Shown here one piece after another: positions 22,687 to 34,204 of a DNA stretch of 64,000 nucleotides. Position 1 is the first letter of the stretch. Each line of letters begins with the position of its first letter. A program made the position numbers and the translations under genes. Origin of the DNA: Pratylenchus scribneri (Eukaryota > Nematoda > Chromadorea > Rhabditida > Pratylenchidae); NCBI GenBank assembly GCA_030063045.1, contig JAQSEB010000042.1, forward strand, positions 1,736,001-1,800,000, in the 5' to 3' direction. The notes below the pieces were generated by a model, which saw nothing but the letters and a program-made list of their open reading frames with translations, had not been told where the DNA came from and searched no databases.

Positions 22687-24262
22687 TCCTTTCCGGTTCG
22701 CCAAGTTTTAATTCTAAAATGTTCGCCAAGTTTTAATTCTAAAATGTTCGCCAAGTTTTAATTCTTTCCGGAAAATGTTCGCCAAGTTTTAATTCTTTCC
22801 GGAAAATGTTCGCCAAGTTTTAATTCTAAAATGTTCGCCAAGTTTTAATTCTTTCCGGAAAATGTTCGCCAAGTTTTAATTCTTTCCGGAAAATGTTCGC
22901 CAAGTTTTAATTCTTTCCGGAAAATGTTCGCCAAGTTTTAATTCTAAAATGTTTGCCAAGTTTTAATTCTAAAATGTTCGCCAAGTTTTAATTCTTTCCG
23001 GAAAATGTTCGCCAAGTTTTAATTCTAAAATGTTCGCCAAGTTTTAATTCTAAAATGTTCGCCAAGTTTTAATTCTAAAATGTTCGCCAAGTTTTAATTC
23101 TAAAATGTTCGCCAAGTTTTAATTCTTTCCGGAAAATGTTCGCCAAGTTTTAATTCTTTCCGGAAAATGTTCGCCAAGTTTTAATTCTAAAATGTTTGCC
23201 AAGTTTTAATTCTAAAATGTTCGCCAAGTTTTAATTCTAAAATGTTCGCCAAGTTTTAATTCTTTCCGGAAAATGTTCGCCAAGTTTTAATTCTTTCCGG
23301 AAAATGTTCGCCAAGTTTTAATTCTAAAATGTTTGCCAAGTTTTAATTCTAAAATGTTCGCCAAGTTTTAATTCTTTCCGGAAAATGTTCGCCAAGTTTT
23401 AATTCTAAAATGTTCGCCAAGTTTTAATTCTAAAATGTTCGCCAAGTTTTAATTCTAAAATGTTCGCCAAGTTTTAATTCTAAAATGTTCGCCAAGTTTT
23501 AATTCTTTCCGGAGAATGTTCGCCAAGTTTTAATTCTAAAATGTTCGCCAAGTTTTAATTCTTTCCGGAAAATGTTCGCCAAGTTTTAATTCTAAAATGT
23601 TCGCCAAGTTTTAATTTTTTCCGGAAAATGTTCGCCAAGTTTTAATTCTAAAATGTTCGCTAAGTTTTAATTCTAAAATGTTCGCCAAATTCTTTCCGGA
23701 AAATGTTCGCCAAGTTTTAATTTTAAAATGTTCGCCAAGTTTTAATTCTTTCCGGAAAATTTTCGCCAAGTTTTAATTCTAAAATGTTCGCCAAGTTTTA
23801 ATTCTTTCCGGAAAATGTTCGCCAAGTTTTAATTCTAAAATGTTCGCCAAGTTTTAATTCTTTCCGGAAAATGTTCGCCATTTAATTCTTTCCGGAAAAT
23901 GTTCGCCATTTAATTCTTTCCGGAAAATGTTCGCCAAGTTTTAATTCTAAAATGTTCGCCAAGTTTTAATTCTTTCCGGAAAATTTTCGCCAAGTTTTAA
24001 TTCTAAAATGTTCGCCAAGTTTTAATTCTTTCCGGAAAATGTTCGCCAAGTTTTAATTCTAAAATGTTCGCCAAGTTTTAATTCTTTCCGGAAAATGTTC
24101 GCCATTTAATTCTTTCCGGAAAATGTTCGCCATTTAATTCTTTCCGGAAAATGTTCGCCAAGTTTTAATTCTAAAATGTTCGCCAAGTTTTAATTCTTTC
24201 CGGAAAATGTTCGCCAAGTTTTATTTCTTCCGGAAAATGTTCGCAAAAAAATGTTTTACAAT
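22687..24262 (+). repeat. Minisatellite array 2 (same family and orientation as array 1)
   Basis: About 1.6 kb of the same 25-bp and 31-bp units, almost all with the TTTTAATTCT variant. A truncated unit lacking AGTT (GCCATTTAATTC) occurs in pairs near 23.88 and 24.10 kb, marking an internal duplication with a period near 224 bp. The right end carries the same terminal unit as array 1 (TTCGCAAAAAAATG then TTTTACAATT). Confidence 0.96.
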
Positions 24263-24270
24263 TTATTTTC

Positions 24271-24600
24271 AGCTAAAAAACTGTCAAACATCCATATTCG
24301 AATTTTTTATATTTTTTAGCATATAATAAAGTTTGAGACTTTTCTAACGAGCCGTATTTGAAAAATTGATTTTTGAAATTTTCCTTTTTATTCGAATTTT
24401 TTAAAAATTATTAAAATTCATGTCATAACTCATAACTAAAAAACTGTCGGAGATCTTGCCTTTTTTTGTATTTTTTAGCTATATTCTAAAATTTTGCACA
24501 GATCTAACGGGCAGATTTTGAAGAATTCATTTTTTAAAAATTTTCTTTATATTTGTTTTTTTTTTTTAAATTTTTTAAAAATCAATAGTTTTTTTATGAA
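24271..24600 (+). repeat. Two diverged tandem copies of a ~163-bp AT-rich repeat
   Basis: Copy 1 starts with CTAAAAAACTGTC at 24273 and copy 2 with the same word at 24436. Shared landmarks in order are CTAAAAAACTGTC, TATTTTTTAGC, TCTAACG followed by a G-rich triplet, and a run of the type ATTTTTTAAAAATT or ATTTTTGAAATTTTC. It directly abuts array 2. Confidence 0.7.
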
Positions 24601-25028
24601 TTATTCAATCAATCATGTTCCAGATAAAATTAATTTCTTTGAATAGTCAACGGTCTGCTCACTAATTTTAATAATTTGAGACAAAATTTGGTTCATTACT
24701 TTAATGGGTCATTATAAATTAAAATTTCTAATAATACCCCTTATTTTTTCTTTCGTTATTAATTAAACTTAAGCAACTTTATTTTGAATTCGTATTGACG
24801 CATGATATTAAATTTATTTAAACTGATTTTATGCTTCAATGTGAGCATTATTGTGGGAGAATGAAAAACAATGTGACCAATGGGATCTTGGGGAACAAAA
24901 CAAAAAAATTGGGGAATGAGTGGATTTAATATTAGGAAGGAATTATTAAATGACGAAATTATATATCACAATGTAAATGAGAGTGGAAAGTGGATGTGAA
25001 TTTATTATACAATAAATGGGTGGGTGGA
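24601..25028. other. Intergenic region 3' of the SLC41 gene
   Basis: AT-rich non-coding DNA between the array-2 complex and the SLC41 stop codon (-). It would contain the 3' UTR. Nothing else is recognised. Confidence 0.45.
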
Positions 25029-28000
25029 TCAAGTTGGTATGGGAGTGGATTCTGGCAGTTGTGATTTTGTGACCGAATGCAATTCTTCCGGTTTCAACAA
25101 TTCCAAAGTGCAAAAGGCCAAATAAAGGAATGAGGTGCCAAGTAAATCGCCCAATGCCGTCAAATATGGAATGGCTGCGTTGTCCGGGTTCTGAAAAGAA
25201 AAGATTGCATTCAAAATTGGTTGCTTTAATTCAATTTGAACCTGTCTCCAAAGCCACATCCGGGCAACAAGCCATTGGCAAACGAACAACAGGATCATCA
25301 CCTGAAAATTCATTTTTAATAATAATTTTTATATTTTATTTTGTTTCCAATTTTAAAAGTTCATCATTAATGAGGGAAAAGAGGATTAAAAAGAAGGAAT
25401 TTAATTAAATTGGAAATGCATAATCCATAATTGGCAAAAAGTGCAACAAAAACTTTTACTCATAAAGGATAATGGCGTAATTATAGGTTGGTTGGCAAAT
25501 GAATGGATGAATGGGTTGGGGTGGGGGAACGAGAATGGGTAAAAGAAAGGCTCAAAGACCGATGGCCTAAAGTGGTGTATAAATTATATTAAATTGAAAG
25601 TGGAATAATACTTAAAAGGGCATTTATTTTTATTAAATGAATGAAGTAGCCAATTATAATTTAATAATCATTTTGATAAACAAATGATTTTATGTGGATA
25701 AATTAACCAAATATGTATTTGTGTCGCAATCCCCGAATACTCAAATTCCCTCCAGTTCCCCCCTTTCCCCATTCTCCTTTTACGGTCCATTCCATTTCTC
25801 CTGGCCAATAATAATGCACTTATGCCCCCTGGCATGGCCCATTGGTCCAAAAGAGGGCCAAGGAGTTGGAGTGGCATTTTCCGGTTGACTTCTTTCCCCT
25901 CTCTCATTGCTATGAAGGCTAAGAAGGAATTTTCTGCCCGAATTCATCTTTTCCCCCCATCCAATATGGGAAAATCGCAATTCATCATTTTATCCTGATT
26001 TTGTAAAATTATGTCAGAATCAGAACTATTTCCCCAATTTTTACGATATATTTTTGGGGACATGCGCCCCGACAAATTGGCCAAATTAATTTACGCATAA
26101 AGTGGGGAAGAGGATTATTGGATTAACCAAATTGGAATCGAATGTCATCCCCATTTCCCATTCCTTCGTGCGCTTTTCAAAGTACAAAAGATTAAATAAA
26201 AGTGAGCATTATTTGTATTTTACTCCTCCCAATTTTGACAATTTAAAATTGAATTTAAAAAATTGGTTATTCCCTAAAATATCATTCCCCTTAATTAATT
26301 TTCCATTTCCGGTTGTCATTTCTTCCCTTTTGATTATTTATTTATTCAATACATATCCAAATATCCCTCCCTAATCCCCAAATGTCGTCAATTCCATACA
26401 ATTACAATTCCATATTCATTCATCCCCCCTCTACTTATTTATTATGGCTCATCCCTCAACTGACCTCATCGCAAATGAATTATTTTTTGCCAAAAATTTG
26501 TCACTTTCAATGCTTTTTGCCTAATGAGAGTCAAAATTGTCCCAAAAATAATTTATGTCTTTAGGAAAGAAGTCTGGGATTTGGAAAGATTTTTGGCCAT
26601 TTTGCACTTTTTTCCTCCATATAAAATTTGCATAATAACTTTTTTGGCCTCTGAAAATGCCGCAAAAATAATTTACATAAAATGTGCCCACTGGGAATAT
26701 TCTAAAATGAATGAATGCTCATTTTTAGCTGATGGTCCATCCCTTGGCAATTCCCTCATAAAATATTTTATTTTTGATTCAATCTTAAAATAAAGTAACC
26801 GAATGATGTGGTTGAATGAACCAGACTTTGCTTTGATGAGTCCGCCTAATGAACTTATAAAGTGCCTAAAGGAAGATATGGTAAAGGAGAGGCTAGGACG
26901 AAAATAAGCCATCCTATTCCATTGGATATTCTTTTGGATTTATTCCCTCCCTAATTTAATCTGAATGGACAATATATTGCCCTATATAGAATTAATTATT
27001 TTTTAGAAAATTATCCGAAATTATGGGCGGGCGTCCCAGTAAAATACGCAAATTTTGTCGGAAGGCGATTCGCAATAAAAATCAAAGGGCGGCGGTGAGC
27101 AGCAGAAGGGTTGGAAGCTGTGCAAGTACGACACAATTAAATGGAATTGGAGAACAACAAAGGGATGGAGATGGAGGGGAAGGGGAGGAAGTGGTGGGTG
27201 GAAAATAAAATATTAATTTAAATTTTGGCAGATGCTTTTGGGTATTTGGAGCAGAGAAGGTGGGGAACAACAATTTGAAATGGAGGAAGAAGATGAGGAA
27301 AATGAAAGATGGTCATCCCAAAATGCATTGGATGAATTGGCGGAAATGGAAAAGGAAATGGCCAAAATATTGGGCGGATTGAGGGCCCAAATTGGACGGC
27401 TGGAAAATGATCAAAAAGTGAATTGGGGGTACAAAAAAGTACTCAATTATTTTTAGCGAAAATTACAAATTTGTTCAAAAAAATGGAGGAATTCTTCGTT
27501 GGTTTTCGAGAATGGTGGATTGAGAAATAGAAAAAAATTGGAATCCTTAACCGAGGAATGCAGACTCCGGAATGCACTTTTGGCCGATAAATTTAGGGTA
27601 AAAAATTATAAAATTGTTAAAATTCCCTTTTTGTATAGAATTGTACGGAATATTTGCAAGGATTTGATTCCCTAATTCGCTCAATCCAAAAGGAACAGCA
27701 CAAAAATGAAGGTTGGGAAATATTTTTGGGCATTTTTAAATGCAATTATATTTAGATGATGATTTTTTGCGGGAATTTCTGCTGAAAACAGCAAAAAGGC
27801 AACAAAAGAAGGGCCAACTTAGCCAAGTAAAAAAATTGAAAGGGTCAGAAAATTGTAAATTTTAAGGCGGTGGATACATTTTGCCAATTATTAATTGCCA
27901 CAAATGGACAATTGAGAAGCGACGAAATGGCCGTTTTGGCTGATGTTTGCAGAGAAAAGGTTTAAAAAAATAAAAATAAATAAAGGAGATGTTAAACTAA

Positions 28001-31000
28001 TATTTTTGGGAGCATTGGAAATTAAAATTGAATGGGAAAAAAAGAATTGCAACGGCCGGGAATCGAACCCGGGCCGCCCGCGTGGCAGGCGAGCATTCTA
28101 CCACTGAACCACCGTTGCTACATTGGAAGGGGATTAATAAAATAATAAATTAAGGGAATGGAAATTGGAAACTGTTTAATGGATTGTTTTTTAATCGCAG
28201 ATTGAGCATACCCGAGAATTTCATGAGCGAATAAGTCGCGTGGTGAGACAGGTAATACAAAATAAATAAAGAATAATTAAAATTTGAAGCAAATGGATAA
28301 TTCCCCATTTGTTGTTGATGAACTTTGGGGTTCAGTTTTGGAGGAATTGAGGGCGGAATGTGCGGACGCATACGAAATTATGATGAGGGTTAAGCCAGCT
28401 TGGCAGGATGAAGAGAACGGTGGACAGGTTTAGAAGAGAGGGGAAAAATATAGGAGGGAAATTTTGGCAATTTTAGATGCAAAATGTTGAACAGTTAAAA
28501 TATTTGCTGGCCTCAACAATTTGTGCCCTTTGGCTTCAAATAACCCCTTATGGCCATGATGAGGTGGATGCGCAAATATTTGGTTTTTACTTAGTTTTGA
28601 TTTTAGTTTGATGAGGTCAAGGAGTTGTTTTTCCGTACTTTGGACCAATACATGAAAATATGTCCATTTGAAAAGGATGATAAATGTGCGGCATTGGATT
28701 TGGAAAATACAATTCGCAATTTATTGGGGTATAAAGATACCAAAGGTTAATTTTGAATAAATTATTTTTTCAGGCAATACCCAAAATTGGCGGGGACCAA
28801 AAAAATGCGAAAAATTGTGGAGCGAATTTTTTGTGGAGCCGGAAAGGGAAAAGAAAATTTGCCGCCTATTATTGGAGCAGAAACGGCGCAAATTTTAGTG
28901 GAATATTAAAAAATATATTCCTTTTTTCATTAATTTTGTATTTAATTCTTGCCATATAATTTTTAGTTTTAATAAAAATGTTTTTTAATTCAAATTTAAC
29001 TGACCTGAGCAAGAGCAGCACTCAAATAGAGAGCAGTGAACAGCGGTCCTTGGACATATTGATCAGTTTGGGAATGGAGTACGGAAATGACCCAATTGAA
29101 GAAAATGTGTCCGGGAACACAAAGCAGCAAAAATACACGGGCCGATCGACTGTCCTAAAAAGCAAATATAAATAATTTAACTGAATATTTTATTTTACCT
29201 CATCAGCGGAGAAAAATGCCCGCGAAAAGGATTGGAACCTTTTCAATGTCCAATCATATGGAAGAGTTCCAAGGATTGAGGTGCGATGATAAAATGTTGA
29301 CAATTTTGAGGCGGCAACGGCCGCCAAATTTCCACCAACGCCTAAATAAATAAATTTAATAAATTGATTTAAATTTTGTAGGCAAACCGTTCATGACTGG
29401 TTGATAAAGGGGCATTTGTTTGTAATTGATAACGGCCCTCTCCAAAACAAATCCACCGCTGCTGCTGATCATCCTAAATTAAACGAATTAAAATATTAAT
29501 TATAAAATAAATTATATATTACATGGAAAATATGATTGGTGACCATCCATATCGGAGAACTTGCCAGGCTGAATTATCTTTTGCTGCCAAAATTGCGCAA
29601 ATTGGGAGGATGAAGAGGAAAAAGAGAACAACACAACTTTAAAAAAGGAGAATTATTTTTTAAAATATTTATTTAATAGTCAAACATATTGAGCCAATGT
29701 TGTGTTTTGTAGGCACTGAGGAAAATGTTGCCAAAAACGGAGAGAATGCTCAACGTTGTCAAATCACCTTAAATTAAAAAAATAAATTTGAGAAGTCTAA
29801 AAATAAAAATATTTAAATGAAAAAAGGGCAAAAAATATTTGCCGCTAGCAGGGGTCGAACCTGCGACCTTGGGCTTATTAGACCCACGCTCTAACCGACT
29901 GAGCTATAACGGCTGATGGTAGAGTACCCTTAAATAATTCCCAAGTGGAGGAGGAAAGAATTAAATGGAGCGCTCTTTTATCGATAATTTATTTTCGGTT
30001 TAATTAGTGTTTGACTCTCTCAAATTTATTTGATTTCAATTATTTTTTTTTATAAAAATACCTAATGAAGCTGCAATTGGCGTAGCAACGTTGTCTGGAT
30101 TAATGTGCCATCTTTTTGCTCCCAAAATTACGCAAATCATTATCAGCTAAAAAATATTGTTAAAAAGTTTGAAAAAATTAAAAATATTAACCGAAAGTGC
30201 TAAAGAAGCCAACGAAGCTGTGCTAAGTGCGGCTGCCCCTAACAAAATGGCATGTTCAAAATCCAATTGGCCTCGAGGAATCCAGGAAAGAGCCATGGCT
30301 GCGCCAGTTGCCAAAAACTAAAAATAAATAAATTTAATTTGTATTTTTTATTTAAAAACCAACCGTCACAATAATTGCTTGCGTTTCGATTAGAGCAATG
30401 TTGGAGATAACAATAGAATAAATCTTAATTTAAATTTTAATCGATTTATTAAAATATTTATTTTTTACCTGTTCTGGACTGTCCATTTTTCCGGTGTTCG
30501 ATTGGGTTGATAAACGACTGGCCAATGTCATCTCCAAATTGCCTTTTAAGCCAAGCAATGCCGGCACCAATATTAGAGCTTGTGGAACTTCCTGCAAGAT
30601 TTCTGCTCATTTTTATGGTAAAATTAATATTTTTGCCTGATAAAATGCCCAATGCTGGACTTTGTCGAAAACCAAACCGGCAAAAACCATTCCCAAGCCA
30701 GCAATGAGAAATGGGAATAAAACCTGACAAAAAAAAGGAATTTATCATTATTTAAAAAGTCTATCACCTCAAAGAATAGGACCAATGCCGGCTCGGGTCT
30801 TCCCAAATGTTGAAGTGGATCTCGACCTCCGATTGGCGGTAAATCCACAAAATCCGCATCGTCATTTTGGCCCCTCGAATTCCCAAATCCATTTGATGTC
30901 GATTTTTTAGCTCCAAATGGTTCCAAATCAATTTGGTCGGTTGCCGAATTGTAGGCGGCCGATTCAACCAAAGATGCCATTTCCAACGAATTTTCTATTG

Positions 31001-31294
31001 AAAAATAAAAAGAAAATGAATGGAGATAAAAAAGTAAATTTTAAAATTTTATTTTTCATAAATAATATATTTTTAAAAAATTGACAAAAAAATTTTAGAT
31101 TATTTTTTATAATTATATTAAGTTTAGTCAGCCCCTAAAAGTATTCCGCCTTTATTACCTCCTTTCTCTGTCGTCGACCCGGTTCTTTTCCTTTTTCTCA
31201 TTCCAGCGGTTGCTTCACCAAAATATTTTTCTCCCATTTCTTGCGGTTTGTCCTTCTGCTGTTCTTTGTTTTCAGTGCTGTTTTTTCCATCCAT
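25029..31294 (-). CDS. SLC41-family (MgtE-like) magnesium transporter
   Basis: Multi-pass membrane transporter for Mg2+ and related cations. The N-terminal exon ([18 protein letters not shown], from 31294) joins a polar region and then the first MgtE domain: [48 protein letters not shown]. Membrane helices follow ([40 protein letters not shown]). The second domain has [19 protein letters not shown], and the end reads [20 protein letters not shown]. The glycine-rich MgtE half-site motifs ([13 protein letters not shown] and GVGGN) are both present. The intron at 30636-30592 has a GC donor (CAG/GCAAAA). The intron at 29198-25302 is 3.9 kb and hosts an antisense gene; another intron (about 29.77-30.06 kb) hosts a tRNA-Ile. 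Middle exon borders are approximate. Confidence 0.9.
27023..28898 (+). CDS. Unknown multi-exon protein nested antisense in the SLC41 intron
   Basis: Not recognised. About eleven short exons can be joined in phase. N-terminus [20 protein letters not shown] is strongly basic; an acidic part follows ([13 protein letters not shown]). Helical, coiled-coil-like stretches include [39 protein letters not shown] and [18 protein letters not shown] globular-looking part contains [36 protein letters not shown] and [20 protein letters not shown], and the C-terminus is [11 protein letters not shown]. Length is roughly 380 aa. TTTTTTAG ends 17 bases before the ATG (trans-splice-like). The intron at 27960-28200 contains a tRNA-Gly on the opposite strand. 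The consistent phasing across about ten introns argues for a real gene. No function is proposed. Confidence 0.7.
28048..28118 (-). tRNA. tRNA-Gly (GCC)
   Basis: 71-nt tRNA on the minus strand. The acceptor stem GCAACGG pairs with CCGTTGC, discriminator A. The D-arm has GGTTCAGTGGTAGAATGC, the anticodon loop TGCCACG carries GCC, and the T-arm is CCCGGGTTCGATTCCCGG. Same strand as the SLC41 host gene; antisense to the nested gene whose intron it occupies. Confidence 0.97.
28979..29175 (+). CDS. Possible 65-aa protein downstream of the nested gene
   Basis: A single open frame starting [14 protein letters not shown] and ending VLKSKYK. ATTTTTAG ends about 13 bases before the ATG, and the frame begins only 80 bp after the nested gene's stop codon. 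That would suit a downstream operon partner. No family is recognised; the middle ([18 protein letters not shown]) looks helical. It stops just before an SLC41 exon on the other strand. It could be a chance ORF. Confidence 0.33.
29840..29913 (-). tRNA. tRNA-Ile (AAT)
   Basis: 74-nt tRNA on the minus strand. The acceptor stem GCCGTTA pairs with TAGCGGC, discriminator A. The D-arm has AGCTCAGTCGGTTAGAGC, the anticodon loop CTAATAA (AAT) sits on a TGGGT/GCCCA stem, and the T-loop is GGTTCGACC. It lies in an SLC41 intron in the same orientation as the host. Confidence 0.96.
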
Positions 31295-31829
31295 TTTTCA
31301 TTTTTGCTTGTTTTCTATTCTAAAAAAGAATAAAAAGGATGAATTTGGAAATAAATTTGATAATTTTATTCATTAAAAATTGGGAATTTGCCGATTTCGA
31401 GAAATTAATCGGTCGGGAAAGAATAGAATATCTAGTATTAGAATGTGTTGGTGGCGGAGGAAAGGTAGTCGATTGATGATTTTTGGTTAATATTTTGAGT
31501 AAACAAACATCTATCTATAGGCTTTGGGGATTGGGGAAAGACCATGGATGAAAGGATGATGGAATTTTTTGATATTATCAATTAAATCAAAAATCAAATT
31601 ACCTGCCATATGTTTGTGGATGCCATCTATTCAATGGATCTTGTCTGGCAATATTCATCTCAAAAGATTATTTAATAACCCAATAAATTCATATACTTTT
31701 AACAATATTAAATCAAAATATGTTGGAGCAATTTACAACCTTCTTTTTAAATAATAAATTGCTAAACAATAACATTTTTATACAAAAAAGGAAACAACAA
31801 TATCATCGTAGATCCTAATATCAATCAAT
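31295..31829. other. Spacer between NAA10 and the SLC41 gene
   Basis: 535 bp of AT-rich DNA between two minus-strand genes: the NAA10 3' side and the SLC41 promoter/5' UTR. No coding sequence recognised. Confidence 0.5.
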
Positions 31830-32684
31830 TCACTTCTTGTCATCATCAGACGGCTTTTTCTCGCCAATTTCTTCTTCCTTATATGCTGATGATGTGCTTG
31901 GTTGTTGTGGATCTCCACCCAAATTTGCACCGACGTTTTGTTCGCCTTTTTCTTTGAGCTGCTTCTTTTGCCGTTTCTCACCAATGGGACGGAAGAAAGT
32001 TGTGGCATCGGCTGGTTCAATTTTGTTTTCCTGGGCGAATTGTACCTAAAAATAGCGCATTTAAAGTTCATTTACTCAATTATAAAAAAGAATACCAATG
32101 ATCGTTTCATCATGTAAGCATCTTCGCCATCTGCATAATATTTCGGCTCCAAATCGCAAATATCAAATTTCAATGTGTTCTGGTATAGATTTCGTGCGGC
32201 TCGGTTGGTGCTTCGAACATGCAATGACACATATCGAGCATTGTAACTGAAATGATGTTTTTTAATTAATCATTTTTCTATTAATTTTCACAAACACTTC
32301 AATCATTGCGCGGGCTGTTTGGTCCATCAATTTTTGAGCAGTTCCCAAACGTCGATAAGTGCGTTTCACTGCCAGCGATGTTATATGGCCATGCGGATCT
32401 TCATCTGCCTCCTCCTCCATTTTAGCCAGAACATAACCGATTATATTTCCGCGCTGATCCTCGGCAACAAATGAAAGTTGAGGCCATGAAAGCTTTTTTT
32501 AGGATTAATTTGAAAATAAAATGAATTGCTTACCACATGGTACATGTAGTATTTCAACTGAAATATGAAAAATTAATTCTTTATTGGTAATTCAAAGAAA
32601 AACCTGATAGTTTTCGGGCAGGCATAGCAAATTGCAATCTTGCATTTTTAACAAATCATCGCATGTTGAAACTCGAATGTTCAT
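31830..32684 (-). CDS. NAA10: N-alpha-acetyltransferase 10 (ARD1), catalytic subunit of NatA
   Basis: GNAT-fold enzyme that acetylates protein N-termini co-translationally with NAA15; the C. elegans orthologue is DAF-31. About five exons give a product near 235 aa. The start [20 protein letters not shown] and [20 protein letters not shown] are near-invariant in this family. The acetyl-CoA site is [10 protein letters not shown] (Q/RxxGxA), preceded by [13 protein letters not shown]. Later stretches are [20 protein letters not shown] and [10 protein letters not shown]. The C-terminal tail is charged and ends [14 protein letters not shown], typical of NAA10. All expected catalytic motifs are present. 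Very confident. Confidence 0.96.
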
Positions 32685-33160
32685 TTTTCTTTTTCTTTTT
32701 CAAATTTATTTTTTGAATTAATCTGAAAATGATTTAATTTTACTTTGAAATAATTATTTGGAAATGTGTAATGGTAAAGTCTACTACTGCTTAATAGCTA
32801 ATACAAAAAAGCAATTATTTATAGGGCGTGGAATTGGCAATCCTTCGAAACTGGGTCCCGAAAAAAAATTTAATTTAGGTGATGAAAAAGTTGAAGATCT
32901 GTTTAAAACTTTTATTTTCTGAAAACATGTTTTTAACTTTAGGCTTGCCGCTTGCGCCCTATAATTTATAAAATTTTAACATAAAAACACGTTGTTAAAA
33001 ATTGTCCCAACAATCAATTCGGTAATTGTTTTCACAGATGATCAAATAAAAATTCATTAAAAATCATTCACATCAGCTTAACTAACACATTTATTGATTG
33101 ATTTGAAGTACAGTATATTGGTAAATGGTAACATTACCGTCAACCAATCGATTGATCCAG
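32685..33160. other. NAA10 upstream region
   Basis: AT-rich promoter-side DNA up to the start of array 3. Nothing coding seen. Confidence 0.45.
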
Positions 33161-33685
33161 GCGAACATTTTCCGGAAAGAATTAAAACTTGGCGAACATT
33201 TTCCGGAAAGAATTAAAACTTGGCGAACATTTTCCGGAAAGAATTAAAACTTGGCGAACATTTTCCGGAAAGAAATAAAACTTGGCGAACATTTTCCGGA
33301 AAGAATTACCGGAAAGAATTAAAACTTGGCGAACATTTTCCGGAAAGAAATAAAACTTGGCGAACATTTTCTGGAAAGAATTAAAACTTGGCGAACATTT
33401 TTCGGAAAGAAATAAAACTTGGCGAACATTTTCCGGAAAGAATTAAAACTTGGCGAACATTTTCCGGAAAGAAATAAAACTTGGCGAACATTTTCCGGAA
33501 AGAATTAAAACTTGGCGAATATTTTCCGGAAAGAAATAAAACTTGGCGAACATTTTCTGGAAAGAATTAAAACTTGGCGAACATTTTCCGGAAAGAAATA
33601 AAACTTGGCGAACATTTTCCGGAAAGAATTAAAACTCGGCGAACATTTTCCGGAAAGAATTAAAACTTGGCGAACATTTTCCGGA
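33161..33685 (-). repeat. Minisatellite array 3 (family of array 1, inverted, long units only)
   Basis: About 17 units reading GGCGAACATTTTCCGGAAAG on the plus strand, which is the reverse complement of the 31-bp unit. Units alternate between the AATTAAAAC and AAATAAAAC variants. The 25-bp unit is absent. One unit near 33301 is truncated to GAATTACCGGAAAG. Confidence 0.96.
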
Positions 33686-33870
33686 CAATTTAGAATCGCA
33701 ATTACAATTTACAATTTAGAATCGCAATTACAATTTACAATTTAGAATCGCAATTACAATTTACAACTTAGAATCGCAATTACAATTTAGAATTGCAATA
33801 ATAATTTACAATTTAGAATCGCAAATACAATTATTCACAATTACGACTTAGGAATCGCAATTATAATTCA
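33686..33870. repeat. 26-bp tandem repeat abutting array 3
   Basis: About seven increasingly diverged copies built on ACAATTTAGAATCGCAATTA followed by CAATTT. The sequence begins directly in the last truncated unit of array 3 (CCGGACAATTTAG). Confidence 0.85.
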
Positions 33871-34204
33871 TTACAAATTATCCCTTTTTGTTGAGAACTT
33901 GAGATTACGAAAAAGTGAAGTGAAGGTCCCCCTCCCCTATGCCCTAAGGGTGAATAAATAGTAAATACACCATACAATATTCCACTCAGCCCTTTGTAAG
34001 TTGATTGAAAACCGGCCAAAAATTAGATTTTAATAATATTAATTATATTCTTTACATTTATTTTGCAAATAAAATTTTGTTGATAAATCACGAATTATGT
34101 AAGTTTAATGGGCGAAAATGTATTTTATTAAAAGAAAGGCACAATTCTGGTGGAGCAAAAAGTAACAAAAATGAGATCATCATTCATCATATTCATTCTC
34201 GCAT
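33871..34204. other. Spacer downstream of the adenylate-kinase-like gene
   Basis: Short AT-rich spacer containing the 3' UTR side of the minus-strand kinase-like gene. No other feature seen. Confidence 0.45.

Noticed and set aside
26826..26870. Hammerhead-ribozyme-like word TTTGATGAGTCCGCC
   Set aside because: The first core strand (CTGATGAG) is nearly present, but the second core GAAA with flanking stem pairing and the cleavage-site strand are absent.
29840..29913. Reading this tRNA as Leu (TAA) instead of Ile (AAT)
   Set aside because: The stem TGGGT/GCCCA closes a seven-base loop CTAATAA, placing AAT at positions 34-36; there is also no long variable arm as in tRNA-Leu.
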